The notes: a model not told the origin generated them from the letters alone. DNA of 64,000 nucleotides from Acidaminobacter hydrogenoformans DSM 2784 (GCF_900103005.1 NZ_FMWL01000002.1:186001-250000), one strand, 5' to 3'; shown: positions 42,146 to 51,600, counted from the stretch's first letter. Translations and numbers: made by a program.

Positions 42146-43531
42146 TTAGAACGCCTGACTCTCTCTAATCAAGTCAATCAGCTCTGCAATTGGGACTCTT
42201 TTTTGCGTCATTGTGTCGCGGTCACGAACCGTCACTTGCCCATCCTCGAGGGAATCAAAATCAAAGGTGATACAAAAAGGTGTTCCAATTTCATCATGCC
42301 TGCGATAACGCTTGCCAATACTGCCTGAGTCATCATAATCTACCATAAATTCCTTGGACAACATCTCGAAGACCTTGACAGCCTCATCGTTAAGCTTTTT
42401 CGCGAGAGGGAATACCGCTGCCTTGAACGGTGCAAGCGCAGGGTGGAATTTCATTACCACCCGGTCTGAACCATCCTCAAGCGTCTCCTCCTCATAGGCA
42501 TCCACGAGAAACGCCAGCGTCACCCGGTCCGCGCCGAGTGACGGCTCAATGCAATAGGGAACGTACTTTTCATTCGTCATTGGATCAACATAGCGCAGAT
42601 CCTCACCTGAGTGGGTCATGTGCGCCTTCAAATCAAAATCCGTTCGGTCTGCTATACCCCAAAGCTCACCCCAGCCAAACGGAAAGAGGAACTCAATATC
42701 CGTTGTCGCATTTGAGTAGTGGGAAAGCTCTTCTTTTGCGTGATCCCTGGAACGGATGGAGGCATCCTTCATGTTCAGATTTTTAAGCCAATCCAGACAG
42801 TACTGCTTCCAGTAATCAAACCACTCAAGATCCTCCCCAGGCGCGCAGAAAAATTCCAGCTCCATCTGCTCAAACTCCCTGGTTCTGAAGGTAAAGTTGC
42901 CCGGTGTGATTTCGTTTCTGAAGGATTTCCCGACCTGTGCAATACCAAAAGGCACTTTCTTTCTCGAAGCTCTTTGAACGTTTTTGAAATTGACAAAAAT
43001 GCCCTGAGCCGTTTCCGGACGAAGATAGATTTGAGTGCTGGAGTCCTCGGTAACGCCCTGGAAAGTCTTGAACATCAGGTTAAACTGGCGGATTCCCGTA
43101 AAGTCAGCCTTTCCGCATTCCGGACACTTGATGTGATTTTCACGGATATAGGCTTCCATCTGTTCATGAGGCCAGCCGTCAACGACGCCCTCTTTGCCGT
43201 GCTTCGCAAAATGGTCTTCAATAAGCTTGTCCGCCCTGAAACGCGCTTTACAAGCTTTACAGTCCATAAGCGGATCCGCGAAACCGCCTACGTGACCAGA
43301 GGCGACCCACGCCTGAGGGTTCATAAGAATTGAAGCATCCAACCCAACATTGTATTTGGATTCCTGAACGAATTTTTTCCACCAGGCTTTTTTGACGTTG
43401 TTTTTCAGCTCAACACCCAGAGGACCATAATCCCAAGTATTTGCCAGGCCGCCATAAATTTCAGAGCCCGGAAAAACGAAGCCACGGGTCTTAGATAATG
43501 AAACAATTTTTTCCATAGTTACCTTTGACAT
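42146..43531 (-). CDS. glyS: Glycyl-tRNA synthetase (dimeric, class II)
   Basis: This 461-aa enzyme is of the single-chain alpha2 type. The N-terminal [39 protein letters not shown], the class II motif 2 region ([51 protein letters not shown]) and motif 3 ([18 protein letters not shown]) are present, with a C-terminal anticodon-binding domain ([18 protein letters not shown]). The ATG at 43531 follows GGAGGG; a 57-codon upward extension runs into the T-box leader and is rejected. Expression is controlled by that glycine T-box. Confidence 0.97.
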   Translation of the reverse strand: MSKVTMEKIVSLSKTRGFVFPGSEIYGGLANTWDYGPLGVELKNNVKKAWWKKFVQESKYNVGLDASILMNPQAWVASGHVGGFADPLMDCKACKARFRADKLIEDHFAKHGKEGVVDGWPHEQMEAYIRENHIKCPECGKADFTGIRQFNLMFKTFQGVTEDSSTQIYLRPETAQGIFVNFKNVQRASRKKVPFGIAQVGKSFRNEITPGNFTFRTREFEQMELEFFCAPGEDLEWFDYWKQYCLDWLKNLNMKDASIRSRDHAKEELSHYSNATTDIEFLFPFGWGELWGIADRTDFDLKAHMTHSGEDLRYVDPMTNEKYVPYCIEPSLGADRVTLAFLVDAYEEETLEDGSDRVVMKFHPALAPFKAAVFPLAKKLNDEAVKVFEMLSKEFMVDYDDSGSIGKRYRRHDEIGTPFCITFDFDSLEDGQVTVRDRDTMTQKRVPIAELIDLIRESQAF

Positions 43532-43554
43532 CAGATTCCCTCCTGCTTGTTTAA

Positions 43555-43765
43555 TAAAATATAACCGCAAATAAAAAGGCTCTTCCATCCCGATTAGGGA
43601 CGAAAGAGCCTGTCTTCCGCGGTTCCACCCTAGTTGGCAAAATGCCCACTTTGAGACGATGCTCCAAAGTGCCTTCAAAGGAACGCCATACCGGACTCGC
43701 ACCTGTCGCCGGCTCTCTGAAATGTCTAACCCTTTTACTCCTCTTTTTCAACGCATCCGTATGAA
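43555..43765 (-). ncRNA. T-box riboswitch leader, glycine specific, upstream of glyS
   Basis: On the minus strand AGGGTGGAACCGCG (around 43630-43617) is the T-box core. GGCTCTTTCGTCCC...GGGATGGAAGAGCC followed by five T (43568-43605) is the terminator. In the Stem I part, GTATGGCGTTC places GGC (43687-43685), a glycine codon, at the specifier position. Uncharged tRNA-Gly should stabilise the antiterminator and allow glyS expression. Confidence 0.92.
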
Positions 43766-43774
43766 TTTAAATGG

Positions 43775-43803
43775 ATTGTACCACAGGCCTCCAGTCTTGT
43801 CCA
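43775..43803 (-). promoter_or_regulatory. Promoter of the glyS T-box leader
   Basis: On the minus strand TGGACA (43798-43803) and TACAAT (43775-43780) are separated by 17 bp, just upstream of the T-box. Confidence 0.75.
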
Positions 43804-43847
43804 GACGGAAAACACAGTGATTCTGAAACTTCTGAGCTGCCCTGCGG

Positions 43848-44501
43848 CTACTTTTCATCCTCTTCCACAGCGCCGTGCTCCATGAAGTGACCTTCTCCGA
43901 AATAATGGTCATCCTCTTTCTCGTAGGACTCGAGCTCCTCTTCATCCACGACTATGGAAACGCCATCCGGATCATGCGCAAACTCATCCTGTGGATCAAT
44001 TTCCACTTCAGAATCCGCAGTTTTCTTAAGCTTATCCTTCACATTCTGCACCGTCTTCTCTGTCGCGTCCATAAAATTCTTGAAGGACTCTTCCGTCATG
44101 TCATTGAGATCCAGAATTTCGCCATCCTCTTTGACGACTTTAATATGACAGCCTGTCGCCACTGCTGCGAGAATCCCCGCAATCGTAGCCGTGGTAAAGA
44201 CCAGCGCCGCGACGCCGCCAGCAATGACGGGAATATTCATGACCTGATGCTCATTTTTCATAACGAGAATCCGGGTGATGACGCCTTTGCTGACAAGCTC
44301 TCTGAGCTTCTCGATCAAATCTGTCCCGCGGTTGATGAATTCACTTCTCTGCTTCTCACCGGAAGTCTTCAGAGACTCAATATAAATCACGGCTTCAAGC
44401 ACGTCGCCTCCGCAAATTTCAAGGGCTTCTTTAGCAAGTTTGTAATCCGCATCCGTTCTGTTGCGGACCTCATCAACCATTTCAATTGTCACAGTACTCA
44501 T
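43848..44501 (-). CDS. DUF4342-domain protein with UBA-like N-terminus
   Basis: This 217-aa protein starts with a helical UBA-like domain (EMVDEVRNRTDADYKLAKEALEICGGDVLEAVIYIESL), followed by a DUF4342-type region (ELVSKGVITRILVMKNEHQVMNIPVIAGGVAALVFTTATIAGILAAVATGCHIKVV) with a hydrophobic stretch that could be a membrane helix. The tail of about 75 residues is strongly acidic (EVEIDPQDEFAHDPDG, DEEELESYEKEDDHYFGEG). The function of the family is unknown. It lies directly after recO. Confidence 0.82.
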   Translation of the reverse strand: MSTVTIEMVDEVRNRTDADYKLAKEALEICGGDVLEAVIYIESLKTSGEKQRSEFINRGTDLIEKLRELVSKGVITRILVMKNEHQVMNIPVIAGGVAALVFTTATIAGILAAVATGCHIKVVKEDGEILDLNDMTEESFKNFMDATEKTVQNVKDKLKKTADSEVEIDPQDEFAHDPDGVSIVVDEEELESYEKEDDHYFGEGHFMEHGAVEEDEK

Positions 44502-44514
44502 CAGATCACTCTCC

Positions 44515-45300
44515 TCAAACTTTTCTAATGGCTTTCAAGAACTCAAGACTCTTGTATTCTTGATACCCCAAATGCTGGGTCATGAATCTCTTACATAAGA
44601 TATCCAATTTGTGAACGTATAAACGATTTATTTTTGTGACAAGTAAAACCTCAACGCCCTGGTTCTTAACGTAATCCATAATATTAAACAGCATGCGTCC
44701 AATCCTGTCGTCACTTTCCAGCGCGCAGGCCTGGCAAACCGCCCCGCCTTCCACCACATTGAAAGCCTCATGCGCACCCTCTGCGCCACACCGCACGCAG
44801 CGCTTCAGCTGAATATCAAAACCCAGTACCGACAGCAGCTTCAGCTCGTAGACCACTTTGACCCAGGAAAGGTCGAGAGCCCCGGAATCCGCAGCCTTTT
44901 CTCCTTCTGTTTTTTGCCGATGGTCGTAGCCATTCATCCCTCTCAAAACCTCAGAAAGCAGCTTAAACATCCCCCGGTTTTCCTCGCCCTCCTGAAGCAG
45001 CTGCGCGGCAGTCTCCAGGAAATAAGCGCCATAGCCCATCAGCAATAAATCCTCCTGAATATGTCTGAAAGACTCCAGAACATCCACACTGCGAACCCTG
45101 TTCCAGGAAGCGCCCACATCCAGGACAAATTCCCCAAGGGTAAACGGTTGTGTGGTCGCCGCGACCATGGATCTTGAAGACTTCGCACCTTTCGCTATGG
45201 CCTTCAGCTTGCCGGAGCGCTCCGTTAGAAGCGTCACGAGCGCGTCGTTGTCCTCAAGCCTGCGCTTGGACAAGACAATGGCTTTAGTCGTCAGCAGCAT
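44515..45300 (-). CDS. recO: DNA repair protein RecO
   Basis: This 261-aa protein loads RecA with RecF and RecR during gap repair. An N-terminal OB fold (LLTTKAIVLSKRRLEDNDALVTLLTERSGKLKAIAKGAKSSRS), a helical middle and a four-cysteine zinc site (CVRCGAEGAHEAFNVVEGGAVCQAC) match the family. Start is the ATG at 45300, one base after the mgtE stop. It sits in the era-mgtE-recO neighbourhood common in Clostridia. Confidence 0.94.
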   Translation of the reverse strand: MLLTTKAIVLSKRRLEDNDALVTLLTERSGKLKAIAKGAKSSRSMVAATTQPFTLGEFVLDVGASWNRVRSVDVLESFRHIQEDLLLMGYGAYFLETAAQLLQEGEENRGMFKLLSEVLRGMNGYDHRQKTEGEKAADSGALDLSWVKVVYELKLLSVLGFDIQLKRCVRCGAEGAHEAFNVVEGGAVCQACALESDDRIGRMLFNIMDYVKNQGVEVLLVTKINRLYVHKLDILCKRFMTQHLGYQEYKSLEFLKAIRKV

Positions 45301-45301
45301 A

Positions 45302-46687
45302 TCATATCATCCACTTTCCAATAAGTACTGTCGCCAGCGAAAAATAAATAGTGAGGCCAGTTATGTCAACAGTAGTGGATATAAATGGCGCAGACGCTAC
45401 GGCCGGATCAACGCCCAGCTTCTTGAAGATCATAGGGACCAGCGTACCAATGGCCGCTGCGGTGACAATATTGGAAAACATGGCAATTCCAACGATCAGG
45501 CTGATAACGGTACTGCTGTTTGTCAGCATGGCCGCCAAACCGACTATCACGCTGCACACCAGACCCACTGCGAATCCCGTCGCCACTTCAAGGAAAAACG
45601 TCCTGACAGCTTCTTTTCCTTCAACATAGCCTACGGCAATACTTCTGACTGTAATGGTCGAAGACTGGGTACCAACATTCCCCCCCATGCCGGCCAAAAG
45701 CGGCATGAACATTGCGAGAGCAGCATTCGCATCCAGAGTTCCTTGATAACGTGCGACCACGCTTCCGGACAAAAGGCCACCAAAAATTGTGATAATCAGC
45801 CAAGGCAGCCGCGAACGAACAGATCTCACGACGCGAAGCCAGGAAGCGTCATCTTCCTCATAGATTTCCAAATCTGAGGAGCCCGCAAATTTATAAATAT
45901 CCTCCGTCGCTTCTTCTTCAATGACGTCGAGAATGTCGTCAACGGTGATGATCCCTTTGAGCTTCTCCTCTTTGTCAACGACCGGCATAACCATAAAGTC
46001 GTATTTGGAGAAGAGCCTTGCGACTTCTTCCTGGTCCTCATCATCATAGACCGAAATGACGTTTTCATTCATGATTTCACTGATCTTTGTCTCTGGTGAA
46101 GCGACAATCAACTGCCGCAGAGAAATGACCCCAGTTAAGATCCCAGCTTCATCCGTCACAAAAACATAGTAAATGGTTTCCGCGCCTGGCGCGTTTTGCC
46201 TCAAATATTCAATGGCTATATCAATGGTCATTTCCGTCGTCAGTGTGACATAATCCTTTGTCATCCGACCGCCGGCAGAGTCTTCTTCATACTCAAGGAG
46301 AGTTTCGACTTCAGATGCCGTATCCTCGTCCATGTAGGAGAGGAGTTCCTCCTGCTTCTCCTCAGTTAAGCCTGAGAGCTTGTCGACAATATCATCCTGG
46401 GACATATTGTCTATGACTTTAGAGCGCTTCTCCTCATCCATGCCCTCGATCAATTCGGAGAACAGCTCCGAGCCTACTTCTTCCAAGACTTCAGAAGCCT
46501 CTTCAAAATCCAGAAGCTCAAAATACGTCTGTCTGAGCTCTTCACTTAGCTCTTCCATAATTTCTGCGCGGTCGGCATAATGCAGCTTTTCATCAAGTGC
46601 CCGGACTGCTTCATAAGCTCCAATCTCGAGCAGCTCTATCAACTGCTTTATCAGTTCTTCCTGTTCCAGCTCCTGCAGATTTGCCAT
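45302..46687 (-). CDS. mgtE: Magnesium transporter MgtE
   Basis: This 461-aa channel has the cytoplasmic N domain (helical repeats; ELIEGMDEEKRSKVIDNMSQDDIVDKLSGLTEEKQEELLSYMDEDTASEVETLLEYEEDSAGGRMTKDYV), a CBS pair that senses Mg2+ (VISLRQLIVASPETKISEIMNENVISVYDDEDQEEVARLFSKYDFMVMPVVDKEEKLKGIITVDDILDV) and a five-helix membrane domain (LLAGMGGNVGTQSSTITVRSIAVG; PFISTTVDITGLTIYF) with the ion-selective Asp. The length is normal. GGGGGTGACCT precedes the ATG. No M-box leader is seen in the 62-nt gap upstream. Confidence 0.95.
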   Translation of the reverse strand: MANLQELEQEELIKQLIELLEIGAYEAVRALDEKLHYADRAEIMEELSEELRQTYFELLDFEEASEVLEEVGSELFSELIEGMDEEKRSKVIDNMSQDDIVDKLSGLTEEKQEELLSYMDEDTASEVETLLEYEEDSAGGRMTKDYVTLTTEMTIDIAIEYLRQNAPGAETIYYVFVTDEAGILTGVISLRQLIVASPETKISEIMNENVISVYDDEDQEEVARLFSKYDFMVMPVVDKEEKLKGIITVDDILDVIEEEATEDIYKFAGSSDLEIYEEDDASWLRVVRSVRSRLPWLIITIFGGLLSGSVVARYQGTLDANAALAMFMPLLAGMGGNVGTQSSTITVRSIAVGYVEGKEAVRTFFLEVATGFAVGLVCSVIVGLAAMLTNSSTVISLIVGIAMFSNIVTAAAIGTLVPMIFKKLGVDPAVASAPFISTTVDITGLTIYFSLATVLIGKWMI

Positions 46688-46749
46688 AGGTCACCCCCGA
46701 GCAGATTATTCAGCCTTTCCTCAACGAGGCTGCTTTCAACCCCTGAGGA

Positions 46750-47640
46750 TTATTCCTTGTATCCAAAATTCTTGAGCATAAGGTCGTTGTCCCGCCATCC
46801 TGGCCGTACTTTAACCCAGAGCTCCAAAAAGACCTTGGCACCCAACAGGCGCTCAATCTCTTCCCTGGCACTTTTGCCGACACCTTTGAGCTTCCTTCCA
46901 CCCTTGCCTATGATGATCCCTTTGTGGCTTTCACGCTCACAGACAATCACCGCCCGGATGTCAAACATGTTGCTGTTCTCACGCTCTTTCATGGCCTCAA
47001 TTTCGACCGCCACGCCATGGGGCACTTCCTGATCCAGATAGTGCAGCAGCTTTTCCCGAATGATCTCCGCTACAATAGCCCGCTCAGGCTGGTCAGTAAT
47101 CATGTCTCCAGGGTAATACATAGGCCCTTCCGGTAAAAACCCTATGACTTTTTCGACCAGAGGGCCTATGTTCGCGCCCTGCAGCGCTGAGATGCTGATG
47201 ATCTCTTTTATAAAATCATAGTCGCTGTAGAGCTTGGTAATGATTGCATATTGGTCCGGCATGATCTTATCTACCTTATTGATCGCCAAAATGACGGGCG
47301 TCTTGATGCCCTCGAGATGCTGGAGGATGAATTTATCCGCCGGTCCCAGGGACAAAGAGTCATCCACCACAAAAATGATGGCATCCACTTCCTTAAGGGT
47401 ATCCAGGGCTGTTCGGATCATAAAGTCCCCAAGTTTATTTTTAGCTTTTGTCATCCCCGGCGTATCGACGAAGATAATCTGACTTTCTTTAGTGGTATAA
47501 ATCGCCTGAATTCTGTTTCGAGTCGTCTGTGGCTTATCCGACATAATGGCGATTTTTTCTCCTGTAATCGCGTTGAGAAGTGTTGATTTTCCAACATTGG
47601 GCCTTCCAATGATGGATACAAAACCTGATTTGAATGGCAA
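46750..47640 (-). CDS. era: GTPase Era
   Basis: This 296-aa GTPase takes part in 16S rRNA processing and 30S assembly. G1 is IIGRPNVGKSTLLNAI, then the DKPQTTRNRIQAI switch, G3 FVDTPGMT, G4 LAINKVDKI and G5 ISAL. A C-terminal KH domain follows (IREKLLHYLDQEVPHGVAVEIEAM ... IIIGKGGRKLKGVGKSAREEIERLLGAKVFLELWVKV). A TTG at 47640 follows CAGGAGG and gives the normal length; the longer frame to 47676 has no ribosome site. Confidence 0.95.
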   Translation of the reverse strand: MPFKSGFVSIIGRPNVGKSTLLNAITGEKIAIMSDKPQTTRNRIQAIYTTKESQIIFVDTPGMTKAKNKLGDFMIRTALDTLKEVDAIIFVVDDSLSLGPADKFILQHLEGIKTPVILAINKVDKIMPDQYAIITKLYSDYDFIKEIISISALQGANIGPLVEKVIGFLPEGPMYYPGDMITDQPERAIVAEIIREKLLHYLDQEVPHGVAVEIEAMKERENSNMFDIRAVIVCERESHKGIIIGKGGRKLKGVGKSAREEIERLLGAKVFLELWVKVRPGWRDNDLMLKNFGYKE

Positions 47641-47698
47641 CTGTTTTCCTCCTGACTTAAATGTAAAATGATACAACGCAAAACGCGTTGGTCATAGG

Positions 47699-48097
47699 TT
47701 AAAGCTGAAATAGATCTGACGCGGTGAAGGAATGTGGCAGAAGCTCAGACAGTCTGTGAATCACCAAAGTCCCGTTTTGATCAAGCAGGACATCCATGTC
47801 GCCAAATTCCATTAGCATTTGTCTGCAAATACCGCATGGATAGGTTGGAACCTTTGCTTCACCCACCACAGCAATGGCTTTAAAGGCTCTGTGCCCCTCC
47901 GATACTGCTTTGAAAAGCGCTGTGCGTTCCGCACAATTTGTCGCCCCATAAGAAGCACTTTCAATATTACACCCGGTATAAACCTCATCCGTGTCCGTTA
48001 ATAGGGCCGCACCCACTTTGAATTTCGAATAAGGTGTATAAGCATAACGCATGGCCTCATAGGCCTTATCTATCAAATTTTTGTAGGTGGTCTCCAT
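47699..48097 (-). CDS. cdd: Cytidine deaminase
   Basis: This 132-aa zinc enzyme deaminates cytidine and deoxycytidine to uridine forms for pyrimidine salvage. The zinc-binding and catalytic motifs are NIESASYGATNCAERTALFKAVSEG (Cys-Ala-Glu) and VPTYPCGICRQMLMEFG (PCxxC). The N-terminal AYTPYSKFKVGAALLT binds the nucleoside. GAGGAGG lies in the end of the upstream gene, 2 nt away. The cdd-era pair is frequent in Firmicutes. Confidence 0.95.
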   Translation of the reverse strand: METTYKNLIDKAYEAMRYAYTPYSKFKVGAALLTDTDEVYTGCNIESASYGATNCAERTALFKAVSEGHRAFKAIAVVGEAKVPTYPCGICRQMLMEFGDMDVLLDQNGTLVIHRLSELLPHSFTASDLFQL

Positions 48098-48099
48098 AA

Positions 48100-49245
48100 T
48101 TACGCCTCCTCATTCCAAACAGGCTCAAGCCACTGCGGGATAACTTGAATCCACGTCACCCCAGGCATCAATTCAATGGGTGTGCCGTCTTCCATTTTGT
48201 AAACCGTTTGCGCCCGTCTGTCCGCCTTCTCCCACTTGACAGGGATTCGCGTGCCCATACTGATCAGCCAGCCTTTTCCCGAGCCCACATCCTCCATAAC
48301 CAGTCGGCCCTCATTATCAACGGTTTTAGCCCTAACCGTCTGAACAATCACATTCGCCGCCTGTATTGGCACATCATCAAGCTCATCCACGTGAATTTTT
48401 CCATTGACATAACGCTGATAGAGCCCTGAAGCTTCGTCGTACTTATACCCTGACGCGTAGCCGCTGCTGCCTTCACGGTAGACGAACCTTACAGAAGCCG
48501 CAGCCTCCCCTTCCAACTGGAGAGGCGCACTCGCGTAGACAGGGACCTCAAAGCTCGCCTCTGTTCTGTATTTTCGCCTGTTCGCGTCCCTTCTGATCGC
48601 CTCCAGGGTTGAGTACATGTTGTGCGGTATCTTTTTGTGACTTCGCCTCCAGAAGACATTTTTCCCCGCCGAAAGCCCGTCGACATCCGCTACCTTTAAA
48701 TTGACCAGATCCGCAAAAGCCTGAGGCGAACCGCCGACATGGACATAGATCCCGTCATATTCCAGGGCCCTGTTGATGAAATAAGGCCTCGCGCTTCTTA
48801 TGGGCCCTACCTCATAATCCTCTGTACCGGTGAACACCGCCATATAACGGGTAATGTTGCCCTCCGCCAGCATCTCATAGACAAAGAGCGCTTCCTTTAA
48901 TCCCGACTGGGGTCTGGCCCCCGAATGGTTGTCCATCATGACAAAAATAGGTCGCTCCTCAAGCCAGCGCGCCGTCCATGCCTGGCTTTCCTCTGACTGC
49001 GGCGCAGGCTCTGGCTCAGGCTCTGGTTCAGGTTCCGGCAAAGGTACGGGCACCTCTTCCACGGCCGGTGCTTCTGCCGATGGTTCCGTAGCCGCCCCCT
49101 TCGCGGTACACCCCACCGCAGCAGCAGCCACCAAAATTACAAGAGTGAGGCACAAGGTCATTCTATTAAAGGTAAAGGTGCATTTATTCGCAGATGCGTC
49201 GTCGAAAAGACTGTGAGTCCCCGGCAGACCTTTAAGCCACCTCAT
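48100..49245 (-). CDS. DUF3048 (YerB-like) lipoprotein
   Basis: The protein is about 381 aa. A hydrophobic stretch MTLCLTLVILVAAAAVGC carries a lipobox with Cys near residue 46, unusually far from the start. A proline-glutamate linker follows (PLPEPEPEPEPEPAPQ). The DUF3048 domain follows (RPIFVMMDNHSGARPQSGLKEALFVYEMLAEGNITRYMAVF, VGPIRSARPYFINRALEYDGIYVHVGGSPQA). Its function is unknown; it is exported and surface bound. The ATG at 49245 sits at the ybeY stop; an internal ATG before the hydrophobic stretch lacks a ribosome site. Confidence 0.85.
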   Translation of the reverse strand: MRWLKGLPGTHSLFDDASANKCTFTFNRMTLCLTLVILVAAAAVGCTAKGAATEPSAEAPAVEEVPVPLPEPEPEPEPEPAPQSEESQAWTARWLEERPIFVMMDNHSGARPQSGLKEALFVYEMLAEGNITRYMAVFTGTEDYEVGPIRSARPYFINRALEYDGIYVHVGGSPQAFADLVNLKVADVDGLSAGKNVFWRRSHKKIPHNMYSTLEAIRRDANRRKYRTEASFEVPVYASAPLQLEGEAAASVRFVYREGSSGYASGYKYDEASGLYQRYVNGKIHVDELDDVPIQAANVIVQTVRAKTVDNEGRLVMEDVGSGKGWLISMGTRIPVKWEKADRRAQTVYKMEDGTPIELMPGVTWIQVIPQWLEPVWNEEA

Positions 49246-49247
49246 CC

Positions 49248-49721
49248 TCACACCTCTCTGGTGACGCCAAGCTCTTCCAGGATTGATTCCTCCAGGGCCC
49301 GCATCTCTTTTTGCGCTTCATCAGTCTCATGGTCATACCCAAACAGGTGCAGCATACTGTGGGCCGTCAAAAAACACAATTCCCGTTCGAAGCTGTGATT
49401 GAATTCTTTTGCCTGTTCAATCGCCCTTTCTACACTGATGACAATGTCACCAAGATAAATGGGATCCGGCAGGTCCTCCATGTCCTTGATAGCGTCATAT
49501 TGGGGGAAGGACAGTACATCTGTGGTTTTATCGATCCTTCTGTGTTCCAGATTGAGCTGATGAATTTCAGCGTCATCCACCAAAGTCAGGTCGACCTCAC
49601 ACTCGTAGTCCTCAAGATTTTCATACTCAAGGGCCATTTCTATGACCTCCGTCAATTTCGAAATCAGCGATTCCGGCACCGACCTGCGCTCCTGTCGATC
49701 CTGAAAATTGATATGCACCAT
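49248..49721 (-). CDS. ybeY: Endoribonuclease YbeY
   Basis: This 157-aa metalloenzyme matures 16S rRNA 3' ends and takes part in ribosome quality control. The zinc site HSMLHLFGYDHETDEA (HxxxHxxxxxH) is intact, and VLSFPQYD and YLGDIVISVERAIEQAKEF are conserved. The ATG at 49721 has GGAGGG upstream. It lies between phoH and the DUF3048 gene, in the usual phoH-ybeY order. Confidence 0.95.
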   Translation of the reverse strand: MVHINFQDRQERRSVPESLISKLTEVIEMALEYENLEDYECEVDLTLVDDAEIHQLNLEHRRIDKTTDVLSFPQYDAIKDMEDLPDPIYLGDIVISVERAIEQAKEFNHSFERELCFLTAHSMLHLFGYDHETDEAQKEMRALEESILEELGVTREV

Positions 49722-49744
49722 CTCTAAGCCCTCCCTGATGAAAT

Positions 49745-50800
49745 TTATCTGCGTCCTGTATTATGCCCGTCCTGCTTCTGACGGTTTTTTTTGGCTTTTG
49801 ACTCCAGCTTGTCTTCCTGTTTTGCAATTTCTTTATACTGCTGACGCTTCTCAAATTTATCATATTCCTGAATGATACGACGTACAAGGGAATGCCGCAC
49901 GACGTCACGATCTGTAAATTCTACCATAGAGATTTCTTCTACGGATCTGAGAACCTCAGCCGCATGAACCAGGCCGGATTTTTTTCCGAACGGCAAATCG
50001 ATCTGAGTCACGTCTCCATTGACGACGACTTTTGAGCCAAAGCCAAAGCGCGTTAAAAACATTTTCATCTGCTCAATCGTAGTGTTCTGGGCTTCGTCGA
50101 GGATAATGAAGCTGTTGTCTAAAGTTCTGCCCCGCATATAGGCCAGAGGCGCGACCTCAATCAGCCCGCGCTCCTTATATTTCAAATAGGTTTCTGTCCC
50201 AAGGATATCATACAGCGCGTCATAGAGCGGCCGCAAGTAAGGATCCACCTTCATCTGAAGGTCCCCGGGCAGAAAGCCCAGACTCTCCCCCGCTTCAACC
50301 GCCGGCCGGGTAATCACAATCCTGGAAACCTCGTCGTTTTTGAAAGCCTTCACTGCCATGGCGACAGCCAGATAGGTCTTGCCGGTACCTGCTGGTCCTA
50401 TGCCAAACGTCACGTCATACTTTTGGATAGCCTTAACATATTTCTGCTGTCCCAGCGTCTTGGGCTTAACAAATTTCCCTTTGGAGGTCACTACAAGGAT
50501 CGCGTCTGAAAGCCCTGGGAGCTTGTCGCCCTCACCTTCCCTGAACATGGTTATAAAATAATCGAGCTTCTGCGCATCCAGGACCTCACCCGCTTTAATA
50601 GCCCCCATCAGAACCTCAATCAATTTTTCAACGACATGTACGGTCTGATCCTCTCCAATGATAATGATCTCGCCGTCTCTGGAAGCAAGCTTAACCTTAA
50701 ACGCATTTTCAATGCGCATTAAATTTTCGTCCAGGTTACCAAATAATTTATATAAGATTTCCAAATTATCTACAGTGATTCTTCGTTCGTGCGTCTCCAA
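49745..50800 (-). CDS. phoH: PhoH-like ATPase
   Basis: This 351-aa protein has an N-terminal KH-like part (LEILYKLFGNLDENLMRIENAFKVKLASRDGEIIIIG) and a P-loop ATPase (VTFGIGPAGTGKTYLAVAMAVKAFKNDEVSRIVITRPAVEAGE; Walker B FIILDEAQNTTIEQMKMFLTRFGFGSKVVVNGDVTQID). The C-terminal tail is very basic (KLESKAKKNRQKQDGHN). It is probably an RNA helicase or ATPase acting with YbeY. The TTG at 50800 follows AAAGGGTGGA. Confidence 0.93.
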   Translation of the reverse strand: METHERRITVDNLEILYKLFGNLDENLMRIENAFKVKLASRDGEIIIIGEDQTVHVVEKLIEVLMGAIKAGEVLDAQKLDYFITMFREGEGDKLPGLSDAILVVTSKGKFVKPKTLGQQKYVKAIQKYDVTFGIGPAGTGKTYLAVAMAVKAFKNDEVSRIVITRPAVEAGESLGFLPGDLQMKVDPYLRPLYDALYDILGTETYLKYKERGLIEVAPLAYMRGRTLDNSFIILDEAQNTTIEQMKMFLTRFGFGSKVVVNGDVTQIDLPFGKKSGLVHAAEVLRSVEEISMVEFTDRDVVRHSLVRRIIQEYDKFEKRQQYKEIAKQEDKLESKAKKNRQKQDGHNTGRR

Positions 50801-50911
50801 TCGATTGATCCACCCTTTCTGATGCGTTAATCCGTTCTATTACTGATTTTATCACAATCCGCTGTATTAGACTTCAAAAGCACTGAAAAATCCAAATCAA
50901 AAATAAAAAAA

Positions 50912-50933
50912 AGACCGCTGAATCAGCGGCCTC
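50912..50933 (-). terminator. Terminator after yqeY
   Basis: On the minus strand GGCCGCTGA and TCAGCGGTC pair tightly and are followed by eight T. Confidence 0.85.
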
Positions 50934-50937
50934 TCAA

Positions 50938-51384
50938 TTACTGGTTTAAATGTTCCTTGACGAGTGTGGCAACCAGCTTCCCGTCTGCCAACCCTTTTGT
51001 CTTGGGTGTCATGATTCCCATGACTTTACCCATGTCTTTTGGAGTAGAAGCGCCTGTTTCAGCGATCGCCTCCAAAATCATAGTTTTGATTTGCTCCTCT
51101 GTAAGCTGTTCCGGAAGGTAGGCTTCTAAGATATGGATCTCGGCCAATGCCTCGTCTACCAGATCTTGACGGCCGCCTTTTGAAAATTCTTCAATGGCCG
51201 CCCGTTTCTGCTTGATTTGCTTGGCTACGATTTCCACAATATCTTGATCCTGAAGTTCTATGCGCTGATCGACCTCAACCTGTTTAACAGCGGCGCGCAG
51301 CATTGTGACGGTCGTCTTTTTAAGGACGTCCTTCTCCTGCATGGCAGCCTTGAGGTCTTGCATCAACAAATCTTTCAAACTCAT
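50938..51384 (-). CDS. yqeY: GatB/YqeY-domain protein
   Basis: This 148-aa protein has the YqeY layout: SLKDLLMQDLKAAMQEKDVLKKTTVTMLRAAVKQVEVDQRI, then KRAAIEEFSKGGRQDLVDEALAEIHILEAYLPEQLTEEQIKTMI and the tRNA-binding-like tail domain GASTPKDMGKVMGIMTPKTKGLADGKLVATLVKEHL, related to the GatB tail. It may bind tRNA; its role is not settled. The ATG at 51384 follows GGGGTGAG. It directly follows rpsU, a widely conserved pairing. Confidence 0.93.
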   Translation of the reverse strand: MSLKDLLMQDLKAAMQEKDVLKKTTVTMLRAAVKQVEVDQRIELQDQDIVEIVAKQIKQKRAAIEEFSKGGRQDLVDEALAEIHILEAYLPEQLTEEQIKTMILEAIAETGASTPKDMGKVMGIMTPKTKGLADGKLVATLVKEHLNQ

Positions 51385-51414
51385 TCCACTCACCCCTGTA
51401 CCCAAGGAGAGCGA

Positions 51415-51600
51415 CTAGAAAGATTTGCTCTTGCTCTTTCTTCTCGCAGCCTCGGACTTCTTCTTGCGTTGTACGCTTGGCTTTTCGTAATGTTTCCTTT
51501 TTTTGACTTCCGCAAGGACGCCAGCTTTTGACGTCTCTTTTTTAAAACGTCTAAGTGCACTATCTATTGATTCGGTAGCTCCAACTTTAACTCCTGCCAC
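51415..51600 (-). CDS. rpsU: Ribosomal protein S21
   Basis: This 61-aa, very basic protein of the small subunit reads [53 protein letters not shown], the full S21 sequence pattern. A GTG at 51600 behind GGGGGGAGGG is the start; the longer frame to 51624 would begin before that site. It is followed by yqeY. Confidence 0.97.
   Translation of the reverse strand: MAGVKVGATESIDSALRRFKKETSKAGVLAEVKKRKHYEKPSVQRKKKSEAARRKSKSKSF

Noticed and set aside
43532..43702. N-terminal extension of glycyl-tRNA synthetase by 57 codons
   Set aside because: The extension runs through the T-box terminator. The ATG at 43531 has a good ribosome site and starts the conserved protein.
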